Below are positions 9,601-17,411 of a DNA stretch of 44,526 bases, piece by piece; position 1 is the first letter of the stretch, and the number at the start of each line of letters is the position of its first letter. The DNA is from Multifurca ochricompacta (lineage: Eukaryota; Basidiomycota; Agaricomycetes; Russulales; Russulaceae): positions 1-44,526 of the forward strand of contig WTXG01000280.1 of NCBI GenBank assembly GCA_022496185.1. The letters run 5' to 3'. A model generated the notes under the pieces. That model had not been told where the DNA came from. It made no database searches and worked only from the letters and a program-made list of their open reading frames with translations. The position numbers were made by a program, and so were the translations under genes.

Positions 9601-10103
9601 ATGAGAACCTACTGAAGGCGCAAAAGGCTCTGTCAGACAAACCATCGAAATTCACACCTTATCAGACCCATGACCTTGTCTGGCTGGAAGGGAAGAACAT
9701 TCATACGTCACATCCAACTGCCAAGTTAGCGCCCCGACGTCACGGACCATTCGAGATAACGAGGAAGCTGTCAGATGTGTCATACGAACTCAAGCTCCCG
9801 TCCACATGGAGGATCCATCCGGTCTTCCACGCCAAGCTTCTGACGCCTTACAAGGAGACGACTCTCCATGGGGAAAACTTCCCAAGACCTCCCCCTGACC
9901 TTATCGATGGAGAAGCAGAATGGGAAGTGGAACGGATTCTAGACTCGCTACGTAAAGGCCGAGGGCGCAAGCTGCATTACCTCGTTAAGTGGAAAGGATT
10001 CCCAGACTCTGACAACTCGTGGGAGCCAGCCGGGAATATCTTTGCCCCAGCCCTTATCTCGGAGTTCCACACCCGACACCCAGAAGCGCCCAAAGACAGT
10101 TAA
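6555..10103 (+). CDS. pol: A2 Pol polyprotein: protease, RT, RNase H, integrase, chromodomain
   Basis: Open frame of 1182 residues, one base back from gag and overlapping it by 79 bp, so probably made by -1 frameshift; the authentic N-terminus is then near the gag stop rather than the ATG at 6555. Domains in order (residues counted from 6555): aspartic protease with DSGATDNF (catalytic D71); RT with YMDD at 412-415; RNase H beginning near 560 with VDAS (D562); integrase with an HHCC zinc finger from about 763; catalytic core D837, D898, E934 (35 residues between the last two, as expected); C-terminal chromodomain at about 1122-1162 (WEVERILDS to NSWEPAGNI). The chromodomain places it with the chromoviruses, whose integrases are known to favour heterochromatin. 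It ends in TAA at 10101-10103, with the third ORF downstream in the same frame. Confidence 0.96.
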   Translation: MGQHDEGKRRSAGHLGRKSIREKGFLIGSNPSAWARALHVTSVYTSRFKSLKIPVHFETTQRTADRDILIDSGATDNFISPRMAKTMGLGMLALPQEKNIWNIDGTANRAGKITHYTDLSVQVGERTKVIRFLVTNLGEEDLVLGYPWLAAFEPKINWSDATMDKDSYPVLITSMGYDYAARHSAVRRIEEDPGCCFVTKASELAQKAVDGHTEKTFEEVVPKEYHRHWKVFSEEESQRFPPARPWDHAIDFTPDTPAAIDCKIYPLSQAEQAALTTFLEEHLAKGYIRPSKSPYASPFFFIKKKDGKLRPVQDYRRINAHTVKNAYPLPLISELIDTMRDKSLFSKMDVRWGYNNIRIKEGDQCKAAFKTNQGLYEPNVMFFGLTNSPATFQSMMNHIFRDLILTGEVVVYMDDILVATADDLTHHRERVHQVLDILREHDLYLKPAKCSFEQRSVEYLGVILEGGHVRMDPIKVQGIREWPTPMCVKDVQSFVGFCNFYRRFVKGFSGIAQPLNGLLKKDVPWHWTEEQQRAFEQIRDIVGSEPVLLQPDLEKPFELEVDASRFANGAVLNQRDAAGLLHPVAFFSETFSPAERNYDIWDRELLAIVKALRHWRPYLAGTPHRTIIHTDHSNLLYWKEPHKISRRVAREVLELEEYNFVLKHIAGSRNARADALSRRPDFSGGEDDNNNITVLPEEVFVKQAVVSLHDMDLWAQVSQNMNQQLCETWADAHNLKKIDGLWWKDGDRLVVTGGDNIKRGVIHFHHDLPSAGHPGIANTYALAKRDYWWPNMKKDIEDYVKGCAECQANKVNTHPHPPAPFPITPTTSQPFQTIAMDFIVKLPTSRGFDSILTITDHDCSKAALFIPCNESITAEGVAKLYLDHVYRHYGLPEKIISDRDPRFTSAFAKALCKVLDITQNISTAYHPQTDGQSERTNQWLEQYLRFWCNGRQDDWADWLATAEFAHNSWPNGTTKTSPFSLIMGWTPRTTWTGKSTNVPSALQRIDQWEEIRKSANENLLKAQKALSDKPSKFTPYQTHDLVWLEGKNIHTSHPTAKLAPRRHGPFEITRKLSDVSYELKLPSTWRIHPVFHAKLLTPYKETTLHGENFPRPPPDLIDGEAEWEVERILDSLRKGRGRKLHYLVKWKGFPDSDNSWEPAGNIFAPALISEFHTRHPEAPKDS
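6624..6633 (+). promoter_or_regulatory. Candidate -1 frameshift site at the gag stop
   Basis: GGATTTTTGA, with gag read as GAT TTT TGA and pol as GGA TTT TTG. The T-run would let the Phe tRNA on UUU re-pair one base back with the stop codon in the A site. The same bases end gag in A3 and A6. It is not a canonical X XXY YYZ heptamer, so the mechanism is a hypothesis; the -1 phase itself is seen directly. Confidence 0.45.
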
Positions 10104-10178
10104 AAGGAGCGACCCTCCCCGCATAAAAGACCCCAGTACATGCTCTCACAGCAAAGTCCTACTACTGAATCCTCTATC

Positions 10179-11378
10179 ATGTCTTTCATCGCTGCCAATG
10201 CTGCCGTCGACGCGTTCACTGCCACCACCGTAGTTGTCGAGAATTTCCCATCCGCTCATCCCTCTACACGCCCATCATCCCCCATCGATTATGAAGCAGC
10301 CGAAGCACGAGTTAAGAACCAATCCCCCAACCCCAACGATGACTTTGAACACAGCGAAGAGCCACACCCGAACGACCTGCTAGGCATGGAGTTGGATGAT
10401 GAAGTACCCGAATTTCCATTCATCACTAATAATCCCAATTCTTCCATGTATTTCCCTCTCGAGATCACCATGGCAGACGGAACCACTGCTATCGCCAAGT
10501 ATATATTCTACACCAATGGAGGGATGGACGTCGCGGGATGTATGAAGAAGGGTGGCCCCGTCTATGGGGCTCCGGTCTATTTGGAAGAAAGGTATACGGG
10601 GCATCTACATCACACGATGACCGATGAACAGCTCGGGCACCTGGCTGCCGAGGACTCCCGCGCCTTCGCAATCGACGAAGTGCTGAATGACATGCGCCTT
10701 CCGCGTCTCAAAGCAGAGGTAATGAGACTGCGGAAGAACCTGACGTTGCGCACGACACTCAATCGACAGTACAAGGAACATGCAAAGATGATGGCGAGGT
10801 TGACCAACGGGATGTTTCAGATAGAGCAGGAGCTGGTGGAAGTCAGAAAGAGGCTGGAGATAGGGGATGCGTACCAGACCATCGCCGAAAGGTACGCCGA
10901 TACATATGCACGGCCCCTCCCTCCACGGTCATTGGGAGCCGCCCCGCAACTGCTACCGAATCGGTTCGAGATGCCGCGCATGCACGAAAACCCACGAGGA
11001 GAGACGTGCTGGCGATGTGACAGCAAGTATCACATCAGCTGGAATTGTCCTCTTAACCGCAAGTGGTGCAGACATTGTCGTAGCAACCTTCATTGGAGCC
11101 GCTTCTGTATCTTTCGCCGCGTAGGAGTCGCCCCGACGATCGTCAATCCATCAGGGTGGTGCGGCAAGTGCCTCCGCCATAACTCGGGACATCGTGAGTT
11201 GGACTGCCCAGTCCACGATCTGTGTCGATCGTGTGGGCAGCGTGGCCCATACGGATTCCTTCGCACCCACCAATGTCCACAAGATTCAGACAAGGAGAAT
11301 TATACGCTGGATGATCGTAATGTAGCTGACGATTACCTGGACTTGGTGCAGGATGATGACGGTACGAGTCGTTTCTAG
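10179..11378 (+). CDS. A2 third ORF: Cys-rich zinc-knuckle protein of unknown function
   Basis: 399 residues from ATG 10179, chosen because A6 begins MSFIAA and A5 MSSSSFIAA at the same point; the frame is also open upstream to the pol stop. The N-terminal part (1-95) is acidic, a folded-looking middle carries GGMDVAGC and VYGAPVYLEERYTG, a charged probable coiled coil spans about 165-245 (KAEVMRLRKN, EQELVEVRKRLE), and the C-terminus (277-366) has four Cys/His clusters. Two are clear CX2CX4HX4C knuckles (CWRCDSKYHISWNC and CRHCRSNLHWSRFC), then CX2CX6HX4C and CX2CX11HXC. There is no signal peptide or membrane segment, so it is not an env-like protein. A second nucleic-acid-binding protein, an RNA chaperone or a regulator are guesses. 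Remains occur in A1, A5 and A6, so it belongs to the family. Confidence 0.9.
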   Translation: MSFIAANAAVDAFTATTVVVENFPSAHPSTRPSSPIDYEAAEARVKNQSPNPNDDFEHSEEPHPNDLLGMELDDEVPEFPFITNNPNSSMYFPLEITMADGTTAIAKYIFYTNGGMDVAGCMKKGGPVYGAPVYLEERYTGHLHHTMTDEQLGHLAAEDSRAFAIDEVLNDMRLPRLKAEVMRLRKNLTLRTTLNRQYKEHAKMMARLTNGMFQIEQELVEVRKRLEIGDAYQTIAERYADTYARPLPPRSLGAAPQLLPNRFEMPRMHENPRGETCWRCDSKYHISWNCPLNRKWCRHCRSNLHWSRFCIFRRVGVAPTIVNPSGWCGKCLRHNSGHRELDCPVHDLCRSCGQRGPYGFLRTHQCPQDSDKENYTLDDRNVADDYLDLVQDDDGTSRF

Positions 11379-11395
11379 CCGGGTCTGCTAGAACC

Positions 11396-11409
11396 AGAAG
11401 AGGGGGTGA
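11396..11409 (+). promoter_or_regulatory. Polypurine tract of A2
   Basis: AGAAGAGGGGGTGA abutting the 3' LTR, identical to the tract of A1 at 3367-3380. Confidence 0.85.
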
Positions 11410-11994
11410 TGTTACAATTTTTACCCTCTCTCCCTGTCTTCTTCACCCTTCCCAACGACGACCCCTCTTTACCGCCTACGTTACACTTTCAGATCACGTC
11501 CCCGTCCTGGGATCCCTCACGTGCCTTGCTTCCCTCCCCATGACTCGCTTTGTATCTGTTGACCGACTGTATAGCCATGTTTACCCTTTTATCTCGCTAT
11601 CTCCTTATCTTTATGACCGGACACTTACTTAATACCCTATCAGAAGCTAGGCTTTATGCCCTCCGCTTCCGTATATTTGGGCCCACCTGATCCTAGTCCC
11701 TTATCGCATAGACGCCCGTTTACTTACGTATATAAGTCCGCTGTATCTACCTTGTAGACCTCAGACTCGACTTATTGAATACATCGGTGCTTGTCTTCTG
11801 GACATCCCTTTGAACGCTTGACTCGATCCTCTCAGTGCTTCTGGCACTTTCCGCTTAACATTGTCTTCAAGTACAGCCTTGTCGACTTTGACTCCTTCCA
11901 TCTAAGACTCCAAGGGATCCTATTGGTCCCTTATCCGATCACGAACGAACGCTGTCACACAAGTCGTGTGGAACGTCCCGCACCGGACGTAACA
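11410..11994 (+). repeat. 3' LTR of A2
   Basis: 585 bp, 580 of 585 positions identical to the 5' LTR by eye. Its two own lesions (11540 CpG to CpA, 11657 CpG to TpG) and the three in the 5' LTR are all CpG type. The base after it (11995) is A1 gag on the minus strand. Confidence 0.95.
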
Positions 11995-12686
11995 AGATTG
12001 GCACATTGGAAGGGGTTGATAATCTGGGGGACATTGTGGTTGAAGTTTTTGAAAGTTGTAAACTCTAGCATAAACTTCTTGCTCTGTGATCGGTCTCCGG
12101 TGAATGTCTGTGGTAGCACTCCTGATAGATGTCCTGATGGTGGGGGAATGTTCGGCGGTAACATGGTTGGGGGCGGTGGGGCAGGAGGAGCTGGGTCAGG
12201 GAGTTGGGCAGCGATGGTAGACATTCTTTGGTAAAGTGGGGTAATGGTGTTGGTGGATTGTATGGAGATCTGGGGAGTTGTCAAAGCAGGGGCTCTGGAC
12301 GTGGCAACTCCAGGTGCAACTGGGGTGATAGTCGACGCTAATACCAGTGCTTCTTCACTAGGTTCTTCTACATACTCTTCTGGTTCAGAGTCCGTGACAA
12401 TGGCCAGGGGATTCTCTCTCCATGGTCCTAATCCAAATTCAGGTGGGGCGGGTCCTGTGGTGACCCAAGAGTGTCAGCTATCCGAGTATCAGATACGATA
12501 CCAAACTCTCTTTTTGTTGTCGTATTCTACCAGTTGGTATCTTCCGTCATGATAGACGTAGTATCCAAACTCGGACTCAAAATCTTTCCAGGTGGCAGAG
12601 CCAAGTACTTGTTGTGAAAGGTCAGGCTCGTCCCTTCGTTCAATGGGTTCTTCTTTAAACAGGGTCTGACTGCGGCTGGAAGCCAC
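11995..12686 (-). pseudogene. gag: A1 gag, N-terminal fragment
   Basis: First 230 or so codons of A-family Gag on the minus strand, running from the initiator position (GTG, 12686-12684) through the Trp-rich N-terminus, the Pro-rich linker and the start of the capsid domain (KKFMLEFTTFKNFNHNV, then INPFQCANL), where it is cut by the 3' LTR of A2. One in-frame TGA after WYRI stands where A2 has CGA. It lies directly behind the inverted LTR at 12706-13283 and so is the 5' end of A1. The rest of this gag should continue left of the window, joining the pol fragment that begins at position 1. Confidence 0.9.
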
Positions 12687-12692
12687 GTTGAG

Positions 12693-12703
12693 AGACTCGA
12701 CTT
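12693..12703 (-). promoter_or_regulatory. A1 primer-binding site
   Basis: Reads AAGTCGAGTCT on the minus strand, two bases from the LTR. It matches the 11-mer inside the A1 LTR at 12928-12938. Confidence 0.8.
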
Positions 12704-12705
12704 GA

Positions 12706-13283
12706 TGTTATGTCTGGTGCGGGACATTCCACACGACTTGTGCGACAGCATGATACATGGGTTCAGATAAGAGACCAATAAGATCCCTTGGAGTTGAGAG
12801 GTGATGAGTCAAAGTCAAAGAGGCTGTACTCTAAGACGATGTTAAGTGGGGAGGTACCGGAAGCACCGAGACAACTGAGCTCAAGGATCAAAGGGGAGTC
12901 CAGAAGACAAACACTGATGTATTCAATAAGTCGAGTCTGAGCTCTACAGTGTAACTATAGCTGACTTATATACATAAAGAGGTGAGCGTCTATTGATAAG
13001 AATCACAGAGTCAAGTGGGCCCAAATATCCAGAAGCGGAGGGTGTAAAGCCTGGCTTCTACTGATAGGGGATTAAGTAAATGTCTGGTCGTATGATAAGA
13101 AGATAAGTGATAAGCAAAGGAAACAGTAGGTAAATATAAACAAATAGGCAAGTCACAGGGATGGACGGAGAGCATGTGACGGGTCCCACGATGGAGATGT
13201 GATCTGGTAGTGAAGCATGGGTGGCAGGGAGGGGTCATGGTTGGGTAAGAAAAAGAACACAGGAAGGGACGGGGTTTGTAACA
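12706..13283 (-). repeat. 5' LTR of A1, now inverted relative to its partner
   Basis: 578 bp on the minus strand, same length as the A1 3' LTR at 3381-3958. By eye there are about 20 differences and every one is a CpG versus TpG/CpA change. TATATAAG (minus) is at 12965-12972. It is followed on its 5' side by GAAGA (13284-13288), where B coding sequence resumes. Confidence 0.93.
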
Positions 13284-13288
13284 GAAGA
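13284..13288. repeat. Target-site duplication of A1, second copy
   Basis: GAAGA, matching TCTTC at 3959-3963 on the opposite strand. Together they show A1 inserted between the RT and RNase H coding regions of B. Confidence 0.85.
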
Positions 13289-15043
13289 GCCCTTTATAGT
13301 GGATGCAGATGCCTCAGGCTATGCTCTTGGGGCGACTCTAAGTCAAAAGGATTCAGAAGGACAACTACACCCAATTGCCTACTTGTCAAAAACTCTAGAT
13401 GTTACACAGCAGAACTGGGACATCTACGATCACGAACTATTTGCTATCATTATCACATTTAGATCGTGGCGCCAATACCTTCTCGGTGCCAAACATAAAG
13501 TTCAAGTCCGCACCGATCACAATAATCTCCAGTACTTCAAGGAACCCCAGAAACTCAATCAGCGACAGGCTAGATGGCTCCAGGAGCTTGCAGATTTTGA
13601 CTTTATGCTTGAGCACATCCTGGGAAAACTTCATACGGTTGCCGACATGCTCTCACACCAACCAGATGTGGACTGTGGAATAGATGATAACGACGAAGTC
13701 ACAGTCCTACCAGCAGATTTATTCGTTAAAATGATGCAGTCAGTGAAGCTTCCCTTCCCCACTACCCTTCCAGAACAACGTGAGATTCTACAACAGTACC
13801 ACAATCATGTGCTAGCAGGACACCCAGGAATCGACAAAACCACATGCAGAGTACAGCGTGAGTATGAAGGAAGAAATCTGAAGGATTTTGTATGAGAATA
13901 TGTCCAAGGATGCGCGAAATGCCAGGAAAATAAGCCAAAACTCACAAAGAAAGCGCTGATCTTTCCATTAGATGTACTGGCAACCAATGGCCCGTTTCAA
14001 TATATTGCTATGGATCTCATCATGGATCTCCCACTGGCTGGGAAGCATGACATGGTACTCACAATCATAGATCAAGGGTGTTCTAAGGCAGCTAAATTCA
14101 TTCCGTGCTCTAAGGATATCACTGGTGAAGGTGTTGCTACCCTCTACTACCGCCATCTCTTTCCATTCTTTGGTGTTCCATGACGAATAATCTCTGATCA
14201 AGATCTGCGCTTTACATCGCATTTCTCGTGCGCCCTTACCAAGATTCTTCAGATCCAACAAAATTTATCTATGGCATTTCACCCTCAGACAGATGGATCT
14301 AGTGAACGTATGAATCTTTGGCTTGAACAGTACTTGCGACTCTGGATAAGTGATGATCAATATAAGTGGTCAGACTATCTACCGCTGGCAGAGTATGTAC
14401 ACAATTCTTGGCCGCATGATAAAACGAAAATATCCCTGCATGCGCTCATCCATGGCATGCAGTTTGACTGGAAGGCTGAAGCTAGTGACACTGATGTTCC
14501 ACAGGTTGATGAGCACATGTGCAACCTACGCGATGCTTGATCTCGCGCAGAACACGCATTCCGAATGACTACGGATCTATTGGCCCGACCACAATTTGAG
14601 ATCGGTGCGCAGGTCTGGCTTGAAGGAAAGAACCTGAAAACACATTTCCCCTCGTCTAAACTGGCCCCTCATCACTATGGGCCATTTGCCATCTCAGCAT
14701 GTATTTCCCCTGTGGCCTATTGCTTAGCTCTGCCGGACCACATGAAGATTCATAATGTATTCCACATTGATCTTTTATTGCCTTACTTGGAAACTGATGC
14801 TCATAGGCCTAACTACGCGCGGCCCCCTCCTGATCTTATCAACCAAGAAGAAGAGTATGAAGTGGATGCGATTCTAAATCATCGCACTTATGGACGCGCA
14901 AGGAAACTCCAATACCTAGTCAGCTGGAAAGGTTATCCAGCCAGTGATAATTCTTGGGTTGATGAGGAAGATTGCCACACACCAGATCTTATCAAGTCAT
15001 ATGCTAGTTCACTATCCAGGCGCCAGAGTCGGCACCAGTCTTG
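13284..15043 (+). pseudogene. pol: B-element pol: RNase H, integrase, chromodomain
   Basis: Continuation of B Pol after the RT part at 3959-4517. RNase H starts FIVDADASGYALGATL; the integrase HHCC region (HNHVLAGHPGIDKT to CAKCQENK) follows, then the core with IAMDLIMDLP, ISDQD (the usual DRD-type Asp) and HPQTDGSSERMN (catalytic Glu), and a chromodomain (YEVDAILNH to SDNSWVDEED). It is broken by TGA at 13893-13895, 14181-14183 and 14538-14540, each plausible as CGA to TGA decay. It ends in TGA near 15043. The protein differs clearly from A Pol and has its own LTR type downstream. B was hit by A1 at its very start here. Confidence 0.92.
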
Positions 15044-15306
15044 AGAGGGGGCAAACACTTTGGCAAGACAGATCAAGATTTACATCTCTTATGGGCTTAT
15101 CCTTAGACGACTCTCACGATCATGCAACCTAGGCAAAGATCGCACGTTATCATTATACCACTAGACGACTCAGATCTAATCTACCAAGAAGAACTCGCGC
15201 GTTGACAATGGCAGGCGGACTGGACTGGCCGCAATGTTCAAACACGACGCGACTTACATCTTATCTAATATCACGTGCACTGACCAGAACTTCACACGAC
15301 ACTCCA
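15044..15306 (+). other. B-element 3' non-coding region, first part
   Basis: No coding potential seen. It starts with a purine-rich GAGAGGGGGCAAAC just after the B stop, which looks like a polypurine tract, but no LTR follows. It ends at the CTCCA duplication of a solo LTR. With 15908-16033 it gives B an unusually long, roughly 390-bp, 3' leader to the LTR. Confidence 0.6.
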
Positions 15307-15902
15307 TGTCACAGCTAGGTGCAACGCTGTGTTGATGCTCTGGATTTCAAGGTTGTCTATCAAGACTTCAAGAGTCTTAGGTCAAGTCAAAGTATGCCTG
15401 GTCAATGGGGCACGCGCATGAGACGGAGTCGAGCAGAGACGCTAAGTCCTGCCACAAGTTTCTGGGGATGGAAGTCCTTCTAAGGCGCAGGCTTAGAAGG
15501 TTCAAGTAGAGATCTTTTGGTTCAGTGAAGTGAGTCCCAAGCACCTGTATTGAATACAGAAGAACAGACTTAAAGTCCTGCTCTGATCTACTAGGGGTTT
15601 ATATACATGTTCTGTGCTATGAAGGTTGTTTCTGGTAGTTACTAGAGCATTCACTAGGTAGTCTAATGGTTATACAGTAGAATACCCCAGAAAGATAAAG
15701 AAAGGAGAGGGGTTGCGCCCTCTAATGCTGATCTGTAAGCAACTAAGTAGGCTCAGTAAACAAATCAGTCAGCAGATAAGTAATAAGTCCTTCATAAGCA
15801 AGTCATGTGGTAGTTGATGCGTCATTTAAAGTAAAGTAAGAAGAAAAAGGTTACTGTTCCAGTGACCCCCCCACCCTGGTGTCAGTGACAAGGATCGTCA
15901 CA
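15307..15902 (-). repeat. Solo LTR related to the B LTR, with TSD CTCCA
   Basis: 596 bp bounded by TGTCACAG and GATCGTCACA (TGTGAC ends on the minus strand), with identical 5-bp duplications CTCCA at 15302-15306 and 15903-15907 and no internal sequence. The ends and an internal segment around 15550-15600 (TGTATTGAATACAGAAGAAC) resemble the B LTR at 16034-16781 and the solo LTR at 23107-23851. A TATATAAA-like box reads on the minus strand near 15600. This is what remains after recombination between the two LTRs of a full element. Confidence 0.85.
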
Positions 15903-16033
15903 CTCCAATCAGACAAGATTGGACGCTCTTGACGCCATTGATGATGCGAAGATCTCCACTTTCCCCCATGTATCACTGATGCAACTCTAATCAACTGAGC
16001 TTAGGGGCAAGCTCAACTGTACAATGGGGGTGA
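15903..16033 (+). other. B-element 3' non-coding region, second part, and polypurine tract
   Basis: Continues the B 3' region after the solo LTR. It ends ACAATGGGGGTGA directly against the LTR start TGTGACAC, a polypurine tract comparable to that of family A (GGGGGTGA in both). Confidence 0.65.
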
Positions 16034-16781
16034 TGTGACACTTTTTGTCAATGTAATGGTTTGTGACGCATTTGTGATGCATTTGTGACGTTTTGTGACA
16101 GTTTTCGACCCATGCGTGTTCGACTTTTGTTTCAACATTTTCGACACTCCTCACTCCGAGTCATGTGACTGGAGCTGATGGATCTTTCTTATCTAATCGC
16201 TAAATTCCTCGGACTGACCTGATTGACACTGATCTGCTTTTGGAGTGGGTGCAACACCACTTACAATTCCTGCTTCAGTTCCCACTAGAGATTCACATGT
16301 ATATTTACTATACTACATTCTACTTTACTTACAAAGACACTAGAATACTTGTATTTAAGTAGGACACACTGGAGAGACAGACTTTAAGTCTGTTCTCTTG
16401 TATCTAATACAGGTCTACTGTTCTTCACCAGAATCCCCTTGAACTTCCTAAGCTGCAACTTAGGAAGCCTTCACCCCAGAACCTCCAGCAGGGCCTATTG
16501 CCACTGCTTCAACCTGCTTCTTGCACGTGTGCCCCTCTCACTTTGTGTGGGCCTTGAACCTTGAACACGGCCCTTGTGGTTTGCCTTGACACCTTGAATC
16601 GACGTGTGCCCCTCTTGTATCTTGTGGGCCTTTGAATCTTGACCGTGGCTCGCTGGGGCTTGCCTTGACACCTTGACTTGACTTGTCTTGATAGTCTAAC
16701 CTTGAATCTTGCATGCACTCCACATCTTGAGGACCTGCAGCTTGAAATGATGACTGACACAGCAGAGACCTGGCTGTGACA
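16034..16781 (+). repeat. 3' LTR of B
   Basis: 748 bp, TGTGACAC to GCTGTGACA. The 5' end is rich in TTTGTGACG-type repeats (about 16067-16105). A TATTTAAG box lies near 16353. The right flank (GTGTC, 16782-16786) is A3 pol on the minus strand, so B inserted into A3. The left-hand LTR of B is outside the window. Confidence 0.8.
16526..16679. repeat. 77-bp imperfect tandem duplication in the B LTR
   Basis: Two units, 16526-16602 and 16603-16679, each beginning CGTGTGCCCCTCT and ending in a CCTTGACACCTTGA block. A diverged version is visible in the related solo LTR at about 23240-23370. Confidence 0.65.
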
Positions 16782-17411
16782 GTGTCAGTGGTATGCTTCT
16801 GGTACTACTTCCTCGAAGGTCCTTTCTGAATGCCCTTCCACTGCCTTCTGGGCGAGCTCTGATGCTTTTGTAGCATAACAGCAGCCCAGGTCTTCGTCTT
16901 TCGACTCTCTTTCCTCTGTAACTCCACGTCTGGCCAACTGTCGGGTTGCATAGTCATACCCTAGTGAAGTGATGAGAACGGGGTAGGACTCCTTATCCAT
17001 GGTTGCGTTGCCCCAGTTAATTTTTGGCTCAAATGCTGCTAGCCATGGATACCCTAGGATCAAGTCTTCCTCTCCTAAGTTGGTGACAAGGAAGCGAATG
17101 TTTTTTGTCCTTTCTCCTACTTGAACCTGGAGATCTATATAATGTCTAATTTTTCCGGCTCGGTTGGCTGTTCTGTCAATGTTCCAGATGTTCTTTTCCT
17201 GGGGGAGTTCCTGCATCCCCAAGCCCATGGTTCTTGCCATTCGTGGGCTGATAAAATTATCGGTAGCTCCTGAGTCTATCAGGATGTCTTGATCGGCCGT
17301 CCTTTGTGTAGTTTCAAAGTGTACTGGTATTTTCAAAGATTTGAAGCGACTAGTATACACAGAGGTTACATGCAATGCTCGTGCCCAGGCTGATGGGGTA
17401 GAGCCAGTCAA
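16782..17411 (-). pseudogene. pol: A3 pol, N-terminal fragment (protease)
   Basis: Starts at the gag stop in the -1 frame (GSTPSAWARALHVTS) and runs through the retroviral-type aspartic protease (LIDSGATDNFISPRMA) to EEVVPEAYH, where it is cut by the B 3' LTR. About 205 residues are left and no stop interrupts them. The RT and everything beyond should lie left of B, outside the window. In the -1 frame a TAA stands a few codons before the gag stop, so any frameshift in this copy could only happen within the GAAGGATTTTTGA stretch. Confidence 0.88.

Larger units (their letters stand above)
4518..11994 (+). mobile_element. A2: complete Ty3/gypsy chromovirus, 7477 bp
   Basis: Two 585-bp LTRs (TGTTAC to GTAACA) enclose primer-binding site, gag, pol in the -1 frame (protease, RT, RNase H, integrase, chromodomain), a third Cys-rich ORF and a polypurine tract. 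All three ORFs are open from end to end, making this the best-preserved copy in the window. The LTRs differ at five positions, all CpG transitions. The 5-bp flanks do not match (ATACA before, AGATT after): the left flank is B RT and the right flank is A1 gag, both on the minus strand. So A2 sits at an inversion boundary rather than in a simple insertion site. Gag lacks an ATG at the expected start (GTG instead). Confidence 0.95.

Noticed and set aside
10179..11378. Third ORF as an envelope gene
   Set aside because: Position fits, but there is no signal peptide, membrane segment or furin-like site; the C-terminus is zinc-knuckle-like.
4513..11999. ATACA / AGATT as a decayed target duplication of A2
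   Set aside because: The difference is not of CpG type, and the flanks belong to different elements (B RT and A1 gag), so they cannot be one target site.
15053..15070. Start of the B LTR directly after the B stop
   Set aside because: There is a purine tract, but no TG...CA-bounded repeat begins there; the sequence up to 15306 matches no other LTR in the window, while 16034 has both a tract and a clear LTR.
16509..16760. Minus-strand open frames in the B LTR (61-83 residues) and similar ones at 23087-23392
   Set aside because: They arise from the CCTTGA-rich tandem repeats of the LTR and have no domain.
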